Below, piece after piece: positions 1 to 6,984 of a DNA stretch of 64,000 nucleotides. A model generated the notes under the pieces. The model was given only the letters and a program-made list of their open reading frames with translations. It ran no database searches and was not told the DNA's origin. This DNA comes from 'Fragaria x ananassa' phyllody phytoplasma (GTDB taxonomy: Bacteria > Bacillota_I > Bacilli_A > Acholeplasmatales > Acholeplasmataceae), in NCBI RefSeq assembly GCF_018274325.1, contig NZ_JAGVRH010000001.1, forward strand, positions 1 to 64,000, read 5' to 3'. Positions within the stretch are counted from its first letter, which is position 1; each line of letters opens with the position of its first letter. Both the position numbers and the translations under genes were made by a program.

Positions 1-262
1 CTAACTATAAATATAAACCAATTTAAGAAATAATATTTTAATTATTTATTTTTTTAGTAGTTAGTTAATTTTCTTAAATGTTTTTTTTAGATAATTACGT
101 AAAAAAATTATTTTATTTAAATTTTAGTATTGACAAGAATCTAAATATAAGAGTATAATATAGATAATTGTATAAGTAATTAATAGACAATTTGTGTTTT
201 GAGAAAAAATTATATTTTTTTCTTAAAAAGTGTTGTTCTTAACTAGTTCCATTTTCGTGGAG
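1..262 (+). mobile_element. Right-end tail of an IS3-family element
   Basis: This stretch matches, in inverted orientation, the non-coding tail of the complete IS3 copy at 55057-56928 (window 1-160 against 55516-55355, and 172-262 against about 55150-55057). It ends in the same GTTGTTCTTAACT-type terminus at 231-262. The transposase that belongs to it must lie left of the window. The 170 bases holding a second promoter and hairpin in the other copy are missing here, as if deleted by recombination between two similar promoters. Confidence 0.75.
130..159 (+). promoter_or_regulatory. Outward-facing sigma-A promoter in the IS tail
   Basis: A perfect TTGACA (130-135) and TATAAT (154-159) are separated by 18 bases. 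The promoter reads out of the IS end toward the accessory genes at 423-1824. The same box pair occurs in the other IS copy at 55385-55356 on the minus strand. Function is inferred from consensus match only. Confidence 0.75.
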
Positions 263-306
263 CTTATCATTTTTTTCTTAAATTGTTCTACAAAAAAAAA
301 AAAAAA

Positions 307-354
307 TAGTTATATAAATCAAAGCCCAGGAAAAGCAAAAGATTTATATAACTA
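307..354. repeat. 14-bp perfect stem-loop
   Basis: TAGTTATATAAATC at 307-320 is perfectly complementary to 341-354, with a 20-base GC-richer loop. No T-run follows, so it is not a classic terminator. It lies between the IS promoter and the first accessory gene and would sit in that 5' leader. Confidence 0.6.
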
Positions 355-422
355 CCATAGAAAAAATGCATATTAAATGCAAATATTCAATTTAAACATA
401 GAATAATTTATTGTTAAAATAA

Positions 423-812
423 ATGACTATGCTATTATTATATCATTCATTAAAAAACACTTTCAACAATATAATTGACATTAAAGATGTTAATTTTAAT
501 TTAGACAATATTTTAAATAGTACAGATATACTTAGTAAATTTTTTATATCTTTATTTTATATTTTATGTTTTATCACTGTGTTAGTTTTTATAATTTTTC
601 CTATTTTTAATATTATTAAAATAATAAAATTATCATTTAAAGGAATTATTAAATTAATTAAATTATTTATTAAACTTAAATTATCTGATAATCAATCAAT
701 TAAACCTAATGAATTTAATAAATACGATTTAATTAAATTACAAAGAAAGATATCTAAGTTAGAATATAAAAACTTAATTTACAAAAAAGAAATAATGTTA
801 TTAAACTGTTAA
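423..812 (+). CDS. Hypothetical membrane protein
   Basis: The product is 129 residues and not recognised. It has a hydrophobic region at about residues 38-65 (FFISLFYILCFITVLVFIIF) followed by an amphipathic Ile/Lys/Leu-rich segment and a Lys-rich tail, suggesting a single-span membrane protein. No good ribosome binding site precedes the ATG, so the start is uncertain; the ATG at 429 is an alternative. It is followed 34 bases later by a DUF2963-type gene and could share the IS-borne promoter. Small membrane proteins of this kind are common in phytoplasma mobile units. Confidence 0.45.
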   Translation: MTMLLLYHSLKNTFNNIIDIKDVNFNLDNILNSTDILSKFFISLFYILCFITVLVFIIFPIFNIIKIIKLSFKGIIKLIKLFIKLKLSDNQSIKPNEFNKYDLIKLQRKISKLEYKNLIYKKEIMLLNC

Positions 813-846
813 ATAATCAAAATTATAATCAAAGAGGTAAGTAAAA

Positions 847-1563
847 TTGGAAAATAATAATAAAAACAAATCAAAACGTATTATTTTTATCATTTGGGGT
901 TTATTTATTACTGCAACTATTCTTTTTTTATTAATTATTCTTTTATTAGCTATTAATAAAAATCAAACTAAAATTGAAAACCCAAAACAACAAGAACAAG
1001 AAACTGTTGAAAATCAATCTAATATTCCATCTCCAGAGGAACAAGAAAAAACATATAATGCTATCATGGCCAAAGCTGATAAAGAAATTGATGTATTAAC
1101 TACAACTAAAAATGTTATTTTTCAACCAGGTACTAAAATAATAAGAAAAATAGAATTCTTAAATTCCCAAGGTGATAAATTTAAAGAAATAATTTATCAA
1201 GATGATGGAAAAACAATTGAATATATTAACGAATATGATAAAGATACTGAAAATTTAATCAAATCCACTAGATATCAAGATGATGAAAAAACAATTGAAT
1301 ATATTAACGAATATGATAAAGATACTGAAAATTTAATTAAATTAACTTATTATCAAGATGATGGAAAAACTATTAAATACATTGAAGAATATGACAAACA
1401 TACTGGCAAAATTATCAAAGCAACTGAATATTCGGTTGATGGAAAAATTTTAAACATTTTTGAATATTCTCCTACGAAAGAACTAAAAAAAACTTATGAT
1501 AATATTCTTAATGAAAACAATAAAAAAAGTGATCGAATTGAAGGTGGTAGAAAAAAAGGTTAA
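847..1563 (+). CDS. DUF2963-type repeat protein, membrane anchored
   Basis: The gene has a TTG start preceded by AGAGGTAA at about 834-841 and encodes 238 residues. Residues 1-10 are basic and 11-36 form one hydrophobic segment, either an uncleaved anchor or a signal peptide. The rest is hydrophilic. Residues 117-219 carry 26-residue repeats of the form YQDDGKTIEYINEYDKDTENLIK, three well kept and one degenerate. This pattern matches the phytoplasma-restricted DUF2963 family from memory; its role is unknown. The N-out/C-in question cannot be settled here, but an outside repeat domain is likely if residues 11-36 act as a signal anchor. Confidence 0.65.
   Translation: MENNNKNKSKRIIFIIWGLFITATILFLLIILLLAINKNQTKIENPKQQEQETVENQSNIPSPEEQEKTYNAIMAKADKEIDVLTTTKNVIFQPGTKIIRKIEFLNSQGDKFKEIIYQDDGKTIEYINEYDKDTENLIKSTRYQDDEKTIEYINEYDKDTENLIKLTYYQDDGKTIKYIEEYDKHTGKIIKATEYSVDGKILNIFEYSPTKELKKTYDNILNENNKKSDRIEGGRKKG
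1195..1428 (+). repeat. 78-bp coding tandem repeats, three copies
   Basis: Three consecutive 78-base units (1195-1272, 1273-1350, 1351-1428) encode 26-residue repeats inside the DUF2963-type gene. The first two are almost identical, indicating a recent duplication; copy number could vary between strains by slippage or unequal recombination. Confidence 0.85.
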
Positions 1564-1566
1564 TAT

Positions 1567-1824
1567 ATGAAAATACCCAAAATTAATTTTTTTTTATTTT
1601 ATAATTTATTTCTTATCACTTATATTTTTGTTATTAATTTTTATATTTTAAATCGGTTTCAAAAAGTTAATATCAAAATAGAAGAAATAAATAAAACAAT
1701 GAAATTACAACATTATATCTTACAAAAAAAAATCGTGACATTAAATAAAACAGACGCTATACTTAAAGATAAACTAAAAGAGAAAGTTTCTAAAATACAA
1801 AAAACAAATTTAAATAATTATTAA
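1567..1824 (+). CDS. Hypothetical small membrane/coiled-coil protein
   Basis: The product is 85 residues: one hydrophobic span at about residues 8-28 (FFLFYNLFLITYIFVINFYI) followed by a Lys/Glu/Ile-rich stretch likely to be a short coiled coil. It starts 3 bases after the DUF2963 stop, so the two are probably co-transcribed. The family is not recognised. Phytoplasma mobile units often carry proteins of this design. Confidence 0.5.
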   Translation: MKIPKINFFLFYNLFLITYIFVINFYILNRFQKVNIKIEEINKTMKLQHYILQKKIVTLNKTDAILKDKLKEKVSKIQKTNLNNY

Positions 1825-1901
1825 AAAGTTAAATAAAAGTTTAAAAATAGGAGTAAAAATAGTTAAAAAAGAATGAAAAAAATAAATTAAAGAGGAGAAA
1901 A

Positions 1902-2757
1902 TGGGATCAAAAATATTGAAGAAAATTGGTTTAATTTTAAAAATATCATTTATAATTAAAAACGGTTAAAAAATAAACAGGAATGAGTTTTTAATTGTTA
2001 AAGAAATTAAATTTTTACTCCCTAAAAATTAAACTTAAAGCCATTTTTATGAAAGAAAGCGGAAAATCTAACCAAGAAATTCAAAAAGAATTAAAAATTA
2101 AAAATCACAGTCAAATTTATACTTGGGTTGGGTTGTATGAAAAAGAAGGAGCGAGCCGATTAGAAAGAACAGTTGGTAGGAAGAAGAAAGTACATAAAAC
2201 ACCAAGTGAAGATGATTTAATTAAAACTACAATTAAAAAGAAACTTAGTAATGTATTTAGGAAAAACAGAAAATTATATTTAGATATTATTGACGAATAT
2301 AAATAAGAGGTTTCAATTAATCAATTAACAAAATGGCTTAATATTTCTAAAAATAGTTATTATCGGTGGTTAGAACAAAGTATGCATCCTAGGCCACATA
2401 ATGACTTGAAAAAAGCATTGTTTCAAATATGAAAACAAAAATCATATATTACAACTACGGTAATTAGAAAAAAACGTTTGGGATATCGGGTGTTTCATCA
2501 AGAATTAAAGGGGATTGGTTTTAAGATCAATGCTAAAACAGTGTTGAAATTAATGCATAAATTTGTTTTATTATCTGAAAGAATCAAACGAAAACCAAGA
2601 TATTATTATGTTTTGGTTATTAAAAAAGAAAATAACTTAAAAAACCTTCTTCAAAATAATTATGAAGAAAAGCATTCATTAGAAAAATTATGTACTGATA
2701 TTACTTATATTCCCTTTTGAATAAGTAACAAAAAATTATTTGTATTAGTTGTTCTAG
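1902..2757 (+). mobile_element. Truncated IS3-family (tra5-like) element
   Basis: Sequence from TGGGATC at 1902 onward matches the left end, leader and transposase of the complete IS at 55057-56928 in inverted orientation. Homology ends at about 2757, a third of the way before the expected transposase end, so the right part is lost. Confidence 0.7.
1995..2757 (+). pseudogene. IS3-family transposase remnant
   Basis: It starts with the same TTG and the same MLKKLNFYSLKIKLKAIF beginning as the intact transposase at 55672-56835. The reading frame is interrupted by TAA at 2304, TGA at about 2429 and TGA at 2718. Homology stops after the first catalytic region (LCTDITYIPF), so the later Asp and Glu of the DDE triad are absent. 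It retains the N-terminal helix-turn-helix domain and part of the integrase core only. It cannot make an active enzyme. Confidence 0.9.
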
Positions 2758-2973
2758 AGCCAATTTATTAATGAAAAAAACCATTACTAAAGAAGAAATT
2801 GAAAAATTAGTTTAAATTATTAACATATATAAAACAAAAAAAATACTTACAAAAGTTTCTTGGTTTTGTTTTAATGAATTTAGTTATAAAAAAAGCCATC
2901 AAAAATAATGGTTTTATTGAAAATTTAATTTAAATCCAATATTTTTAGTATAAACAAATTTTAATTTATCGAT
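2758..2973. other. Short remnant sequence, no intact gene
   Basis: A 14-codon open frame starts at 2771 (MKKTITKEEIEKLV, stop at 2813) and the same frame stays open for about 30 codons afterwards, suggesting a decayed gene. A weak hairpin (AGCCAT/ATGGTT, about 2894-2914) could terminate transcription. No product can be assigned. Confidence 0.3.
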
Positions 2974-3789
2974 TTAACGCTTTTTTAATTTATTTTTGAT
3001 TTGTTGACTTTTTATTTGTTGACTTTTTATTTGTTTACTAACACATAAAACCACTATTTCTACTAAAATAATAGCAAATATTCCATCCATGATATAATGT
3101 TGTTTAATAACAAAAGTAGAAACAAAAACTAAAAGAGCTATAATTAATTGACTATAAATAATTTTTTTGGAAATATGTTTGTTATTACGGAACACAATAT
3201 AACAAAACCAACTATTAGATACATGTAAACTAGGTAATAAATTATTACGATTAGAGTCGTGTTCATAAATTAATTTTAATAAATGATACAATAACTGTTT
3301 TAAATTACTATTTGTATCCTTTAGTTGCTGATAGTTCCATTGATAATTATCTGTTATTTGGACTGGAAAAATAAAAAATATGATTAAAGTAATTAATAAA
3401 ACCACAAATAAAGAAATAAATATTTGATAGATTCTATCTTTATTTAAATGTTTATAAACTAAATAAGGAGTAAAGATTATCCACCAAAAACCAGCACCTA
3501 AATAAATTAGACTCATAATAATTAAAATAATAACAAGAAAAGAATGCTTGATGTCTGGGTTATTTAAAATATTTATTCCTAAATTTAATATCTTTTCGTT
3601 TGTTTTGTTATTATATATAGCTACTTTTTGGGGATTATTGTGAAGTATTTTAATGGTTGTCTCTGTGATTAAATAATATGATAATATATGAATAATTACA
3701 AAAGACGCACATAATATTAAATATAATAATATCTTTATTTTTTTAGTATTGGTTTTTGTTAATATTATTCTTGAAGATTTTTTTTTCAT
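2974..3789 (-). CDS. PAP2-superfamily membrane phosphatase
   Basis: This 271-residue protein has about six hydrophobic spans. Its centre carries PSLHVSNSW and, about 60 residues later, KQHYIMDGIFA, which fit the SxxH and HxxxD motifs of the PAP2 (type 2 phosphatidic acid phosphatase) superfamily. Family members dephosphorylate lipid phosphates such as phosphatidate or undecaprenyl diphosphate; the substrate here is unknown, and no cell wall is expected. The C-terminus ends in KSQQI repeats from a 15-base tandem repeat at about 2999-3030. The gene is isolated on the minus strand between IS remnants and a glycosyltransferase. The ATG at 3789 has no strong Shine-Dalgarno sequence. Confidence 0.6.
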   Translation of the reverse strand: MKKKSSRIILTKTNTKKIKILLYLILCASFVIIHILSYYLITETTIKILHNNPQKVAIYNNKTNEKILNLGINILNNPDIKHSFLVIILIIMSLIYLGAGFWWIIFTPYLVYKHLNKDRIYQIFISLFVVLLITLIIFFIFPVQITDNYQWNYQQLKDTNSNLKQLLYHLLKLIYEHDSNRNNLLPSLHVSNSWFCYIVFRNNKHISKKIIYSQLIIALLVFVSTFVIKQHYIMDGIFAIILVEIVVLCVSKQIKSQQIKSQQIKNKLKKR

Positions 3790-4389
3790 TTTTTTTCTCG
3801 TTTCAACAAGTTTTCTTTGTTTAATTTCTTAGAATAACAAAAATTAGAATAACAAAAATATAATTTTAAAATTATTAGAAAATTAAAAATAACTATTTTA
3901 TTATCTTAAATTTATATTAAATATAATTTATACTTTTTAGTTTTAATATTTTAATTATTATAATACTATTTAACAGTATATCATTTTTTTATATTTTTAT
4001 TTTAGATATTTAAGAATTATGAGAATTCATTTATTAATAAAAAAGTGTTAATAGTTATTGTTGTAATGCGATATTGTTTAATTGCAGTAAGAGAAAACAT
4101 GGATTTAAAAAAATGTTAAGGGGATTAAGTAATTAATTATTTTATTCATTATAAACTTATCTATTTTGTTATAATATCTTTAGGATTAGACATCTTTTTA
4201 TCTTTATAAAATATTTAAGATATCGTTATTATATGTGTTTTATTTTGGCCATTAATATTATTTATTTTTTTAATTTTTGATTAATTTTTTTTGTTAATAA
4301 TTGCGTACTTGTATGACTATCTTGTTATCTTAAATTCTTCTTATAACATGGTTTGATTAGTTGTTATTTAAAATACGGAGGGTATTTTT
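3790..4389. other. Intergenic region, no gene seen
   Basis: Six hundred bases of very AT-rich sequence lie between divergent genes. Several TATAAT-like strings occur, but none is paired with a convincing -35 box. A GGAGGG ribosome binding site at 4378-4383 serves the next gene. I see no RNA gene or repeat. Confidence 0.4.
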
Positions 4390-5592
4390 TTGAAAATAGG
4401 AATTTTTACAGATGCTTATGATCCTTTAATTAGTGGGGTAGTTGTTTCAATTAAAACTTTAAAGAAATCTTTAGAAAATTTAGGGCATCAAGTTTATATT
4501 GTGACTACTAATTCTCCTCATGTCAAAAAAGAGGTTGATCCTTATGTGATTAGAATTAAAGGGATCCCTTTGCCTTTTAAAATTTTTAAAAATTATCGTT
4601 GGGTTTTAAAATATAAACATCATTTGCCTAAAATTAAAGCTTTAAATTTAGATGTTATTCATATTCATACAGAATTTGGATTAGGTTTATTTGGAATTTA
4701 TACTAAGCAAAAGTTAAAATTACCTTTAGTTTATACTATGCATACGCTCTATGTTTCTTTTTTTGAAATTAATAATTCTTTTTTGATTAAAATGTTTCGT
4801 CAAACAATGTTAAATTATGCTAATAAAATTGTACGAAGATCTTTGGTAAATGCTAATGCCATTATTTTTCCTACTCAAAAAGTATTAGATTTTACTGTTA
4901 AATGTTTTCATATGGATGCTAATTATCATGCTTCTATTTCTTCTGTTGCTTCAATCATTCCTACAGGATTAAATTTAACTAATTTTTATAAAGATAATTT
5001 AGAACCAAATCACGTTAACGCTTTAAAAGATAAATTAAATTTGCAAGATTTCTTCGTTTGCCTTTATGTTGGCAGACTTTCGTCTGAGAAAGAAATTAAT
5101 TATTTAATTGATGCTTTTGCGGCACTTAATCGTGCCAATTCTCAAACCAAATTTCTTATTATTGGCGATGGTCCTGAAAAGAAAAATTTAATCAAACAAG
5201 CTAAAAAATTAGGTATTAGTGATAAAGTTATTTTTTTAGGTTTCATTCCTTATGAGCAATTAGGAGTATATTATCAATTAGGAGATGTTTTTATCAACGC
5301 TTCTTTGTTTGAAACTCAAGGATTAACTTATATTGAGGCTTTAGCTGCTTCATTGCCTTTGATAGTACGTTATGATCAGGTTTTATCAGACATTATTAAA
5401 GATGGTCAAAATGGTTTTTTTTATTACCAAAAGAATGAATTAATTAATAAATTAACTCAATTATCTTACAATAAAGCGCAATGCCAAAGTTTATCTGCTA
5501 AAGCGTTAGAATCAATAAAACAATATAATCAAGAGGTTTTTGGTCAAAAAGTATTAAATGTTTATCAACAAGTGCTAAATGGTGATCAATAA
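4390..5592 (+). CDS. Glycosyltransferase family 4, probable glycolipid synthase
   Basis: The TTG start is 6 bases after GGAGGG and the protein has 400 residues. The N-terminal half begins KIGIFTDAYDPLISGV, the nucleotide-sugar glycosyltransferase pattern with a Gly-rich loop. The C-terminal half has VGRLSSEKEINYLIDAF, IIGDGPEK and the EX7E motif in FETQGLTYIEALA typical of the GT4 family. The closest relatives I recall are 1,2-diacylglycerol 3-glucosyltransferases of Acholeplasma, which make monoglucosyl-diacylglycerol in wall-less cells. That substrate is an inference; acceptor specificity cannot be read from the sequence. Confidence 0.75.
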   Translation: MKIGIFTDAYDPLISGVVVSIKTLKKSLENLGHQVYIVTTNSPHVKKEVDPYVIRIKGIPLPFKIFKNYRWVLKYKHHLPKIKALNLDVIHIHTEFGLGLFGIYTKQKLKLPLVYTMHTLYVSFFEINNSFLIKMFRQTMLNYANKIVRRSLVNANAIIFPTQKVLDFTVKCFHMDANYHASISSVASIIPTGLNLTNFYKDNLEPNHVNALKDKLNLQDFFVCLYVGRLSSEKEINYLIDAFAALNRANSQTKFLIIGDGPEKKNLIKQAKKLGISDKVIFLGFIPYEQLGVYYQLGDVFINASLFETQGLTYIEALAASLPLIVRYDQVLSDIIKDGQNGFFYYQKNELINKLTQLSYNKAQCQSLSAKALESIKQYNQEVFGQKVLNVYQQVLNGDQ

Positions 5593-5628
5593 AAAAAATA
5601 AATAAAAAAATATAAAAACTAAAAAATT

Positions 5629-5637
5629 TGTTATAAT
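5629..5637 (+). promoter_or_regulatory. Extended -10 promoter of rpsF operon
   Basis: TGTTATAAT at 5629-5637 combines a perfect -10 box with the TGn extension, 40 bases upstream of the rpsF leader structure. No clear -35 is visible. The same string precedes tRNA-Thr, rpmB and mscL. Confidence 0.6.
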
Positions 5638-5676
5638 ATTAATGTCTTATAAATAGGTACTAGATAGATGCTTATC

Positions 5677-5719
5677 CCTTGTCTTTATTATATTTAAAGA
5701 CCGCACAGACCGCAAGGAG
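5677..5719 (+). promoter_or_regulatory. S6:S18-type ribosomal protein leader
   Basis: GTCTTTA (5681-5687) pairs with TAAAGAC (5695-5701). An outer stem of CCTT (5677-5680) pairs with AAGG (5714-5717), leaving a one-sided bulge CGCACAGACCGC that contains CCG. This matches the architecture known for rpsF leaders that bind the S6:S18 complex. The outer stem includes the AAGGAG ribosome binding site of rpsF, so binding would block translation of the rpsF-ssb-rpsR operon. Regulation is inferred by analogy. Confidence 0.65.
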
Positions 5720-5726
5720 CAAAAAA

Positions 5727-6005
5727 ATGAAAAAATATGAAATTATGTATATTTTACGTCCTAATTTAGAGAATAAGGAAGTTCAAAGAATTAACAATAT
5801 TTTATTAAATGTTTTTGCTAAAAACCCTAATCAAGTTTTAGAACAAAAAGAAACAGTTTTAAAAGATTTAACTTATGCTATTCATAATCATAAAAAAGGT
5901 TATTATGGTTGGTTTACGGTCAAGGCAGATAATGAAGCTGTTTTAGAATTTAATCGTATTGTTAAAATTACTGAAGAAATTATTCGTTTTATCATTATCA
6001 AATAA
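5727..6005 (+). CDS. rpsF: 30S ribosomal protein S6
   Basis: The start is the ATG at 5727, eight bases after AAGGAG, giving 92 residues beginning MKKYEIMYILRP; an earlier in-frame start would run through the leader hairpin. The S6 fold signature KKYEIMYILRPNLE and the later KKGYYGWFTVKAD and FNRIVKITEEIIRFIIIK are typical. S6 binds 16S rRNA together with S18. Gene order rpsF-ssb-rpsR is the standard bacterial operon. The protein is slightly short and lacks an extended C-terminal tail. Confidence 0.95.
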   Translation: MKKYEIMYILRPNLENKEVQRINNILLNVFAKNPNQVLEQKETVLKDLTYAIHNHKKGYYGWFTVKADNEAVLEFNRIVKITEEIIRFIIIK

Positions 6006-6075
6006 TAGTTAGTTGTTTTGATGTCATTATCTTTTTTCATCTTTTTAAAAAAACCAATCAAGGAGTGATTTTAAT

Positions 6076-6483
6076 ATGATTAACAAAGTTGTTTTGGTAG
6101 GTAGAATTACTAAAAATCCTGAATTAAAGTTTCATAATAGTGATATTAGTTATGTTAAATTTACTTTAGCAGTTAATAGAAACTTTGGTACTTCTGATGA
6201 AGAGAGAAAGACAGATTTTATTAATTGCATAGTTTGGCGTAAGCAAGCTGAAAATTTAAGTAGATATGTTTCCAAAGGAATTTTATTAGGAATTGAAGGT
6301 AGTATTAGAGTAGAAAAATGGGAAAAAGACGGTCGTACTAATTGGTCAACTGAAGTTAGTTGTAGCAATGTTCACTTTTTAGAACCTAAGAAAAGATTTG
6401 AAAATGAATATGATTCTCATGAAATATCATATCACGAAAACACACAACAAGATCAACCAATAGATGACGGTTCTCCTTTTTAA
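6076..6483 (+). CDS. ssb: Single-stranded DNA-binding protein
   Basis: The protein has 135 residues. It starts MINKVVLVGRITKNPELK, the standard OB-fold beginning, with WRKQAENLSRYVSKG and the acidic C-terminal tip PIDDGSPF that fits the (D)DDIPF-type docking peptide for partner proteins. AAGGAG precedes the ATG. It lies between rpsF and rpsR as in most Firmicutes and should protect single strands during replication and repair. The linker is short. Confidence 0.95.
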   Translation: MINKVVLVGRITKNPELKFHNSDISYVKFTLAVNRNFGTSDEERKTDFINCIVWRKQAENLSRYVSKGILLGIEGSIRVEKWEKDGRTNWSTEVSCSNVHFLEPKKRFENEYDSHEISYHENTQQDQPIDDGSPF

Positions 6484-6511
6484 CATTTAAGAAAGGAATA
6501 AAAATTTAAAT

Positions 6512-6748
6512 ATGAAACATATTAAAAAAAATACTTTCAAAAAACGTCGTAAAGTTTGTTATTTTACGGAAAATAATTTTACTAAAATTGATTTTAAAGA
6601 CATAGAACTTTTACAACGATTTCTAACTGACCGCGGTAGAATTATGTCTCGAAGAATTACTAATACTTCGGCGAAATGGCAACGTCATTTAGCAATTGCT
6701 ATTAAAAGAGCGCGTCATATGGCTTTGATCCCTTTTGTCCAACAATAA
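6512..6748 (+). CDS. rpsR: 30S ribosomal protein S18
   Basis: The product is 78 residues. It contains the S18 core [54 protein letters not shown]. The Cys-rich zinc site of some S18 proteins is reduced to one Cys (VCYFTEN). AGGAA lies 14 bases upstream. This is the last gene of the rpsF operon, followed directly by a terminator. S18 partners S6 in the small subunit and probably in binding the leader at 5677-5719. Confidence 0.95.
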   Translation: MKHIKKNTFKKRRKVCYFTENNFTKIDFKDIELLQRFLTDRGRIMSRRITNTSAKWQRHLAIAIKRARHMALIPFVQQ

Positions 6749-6773
6749 AAACAGGTATGATCCTGTTTTTTTT
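6747..6773 (+). terminator. Terminator of the rpsF-ssb-rpsR operon
   Basis: AACAGG (6750-6755) pairs with CCTGTT (6762-6767), extended by A-T pairs, with a loop TATGAT and eight T residues. It overlaps the rpsR stop codon. Confidence 0.9.
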
Positions 6774-6984
6774 ATTAATGTTGAATCTTTTTAACTTTTT
6801 ACAAATTAACACTCATATTTTTAAATATTAATTTTTATAAAAAATTATGATTAATGAATTCCTTTTTTTTAATTATTACACCCATTCATTTTTGGTTATT
6901 ATTTAAAAGATTTTATTCATTAACCAATTATCTTTTACAAATTATTAATTGTTTTCAAATAAACGAATGAAGGCGAGATTCTTT

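Noticed and set aside
2974-3789. Phosphatidate cytidylyltransferase or similar transferase
   Set aside because: The motifs PSLHVS and HYIMD fit PAP2 phosphatases and not CDP-alcohol enzymes.
5679-5726. Upstream in-frame start for rpsF
   Set aside because: It would place coding sequence through the leader hairpin and lacks a ribosome binding site; the ATG at 5727 follows AAGGAG and matches S6 length.
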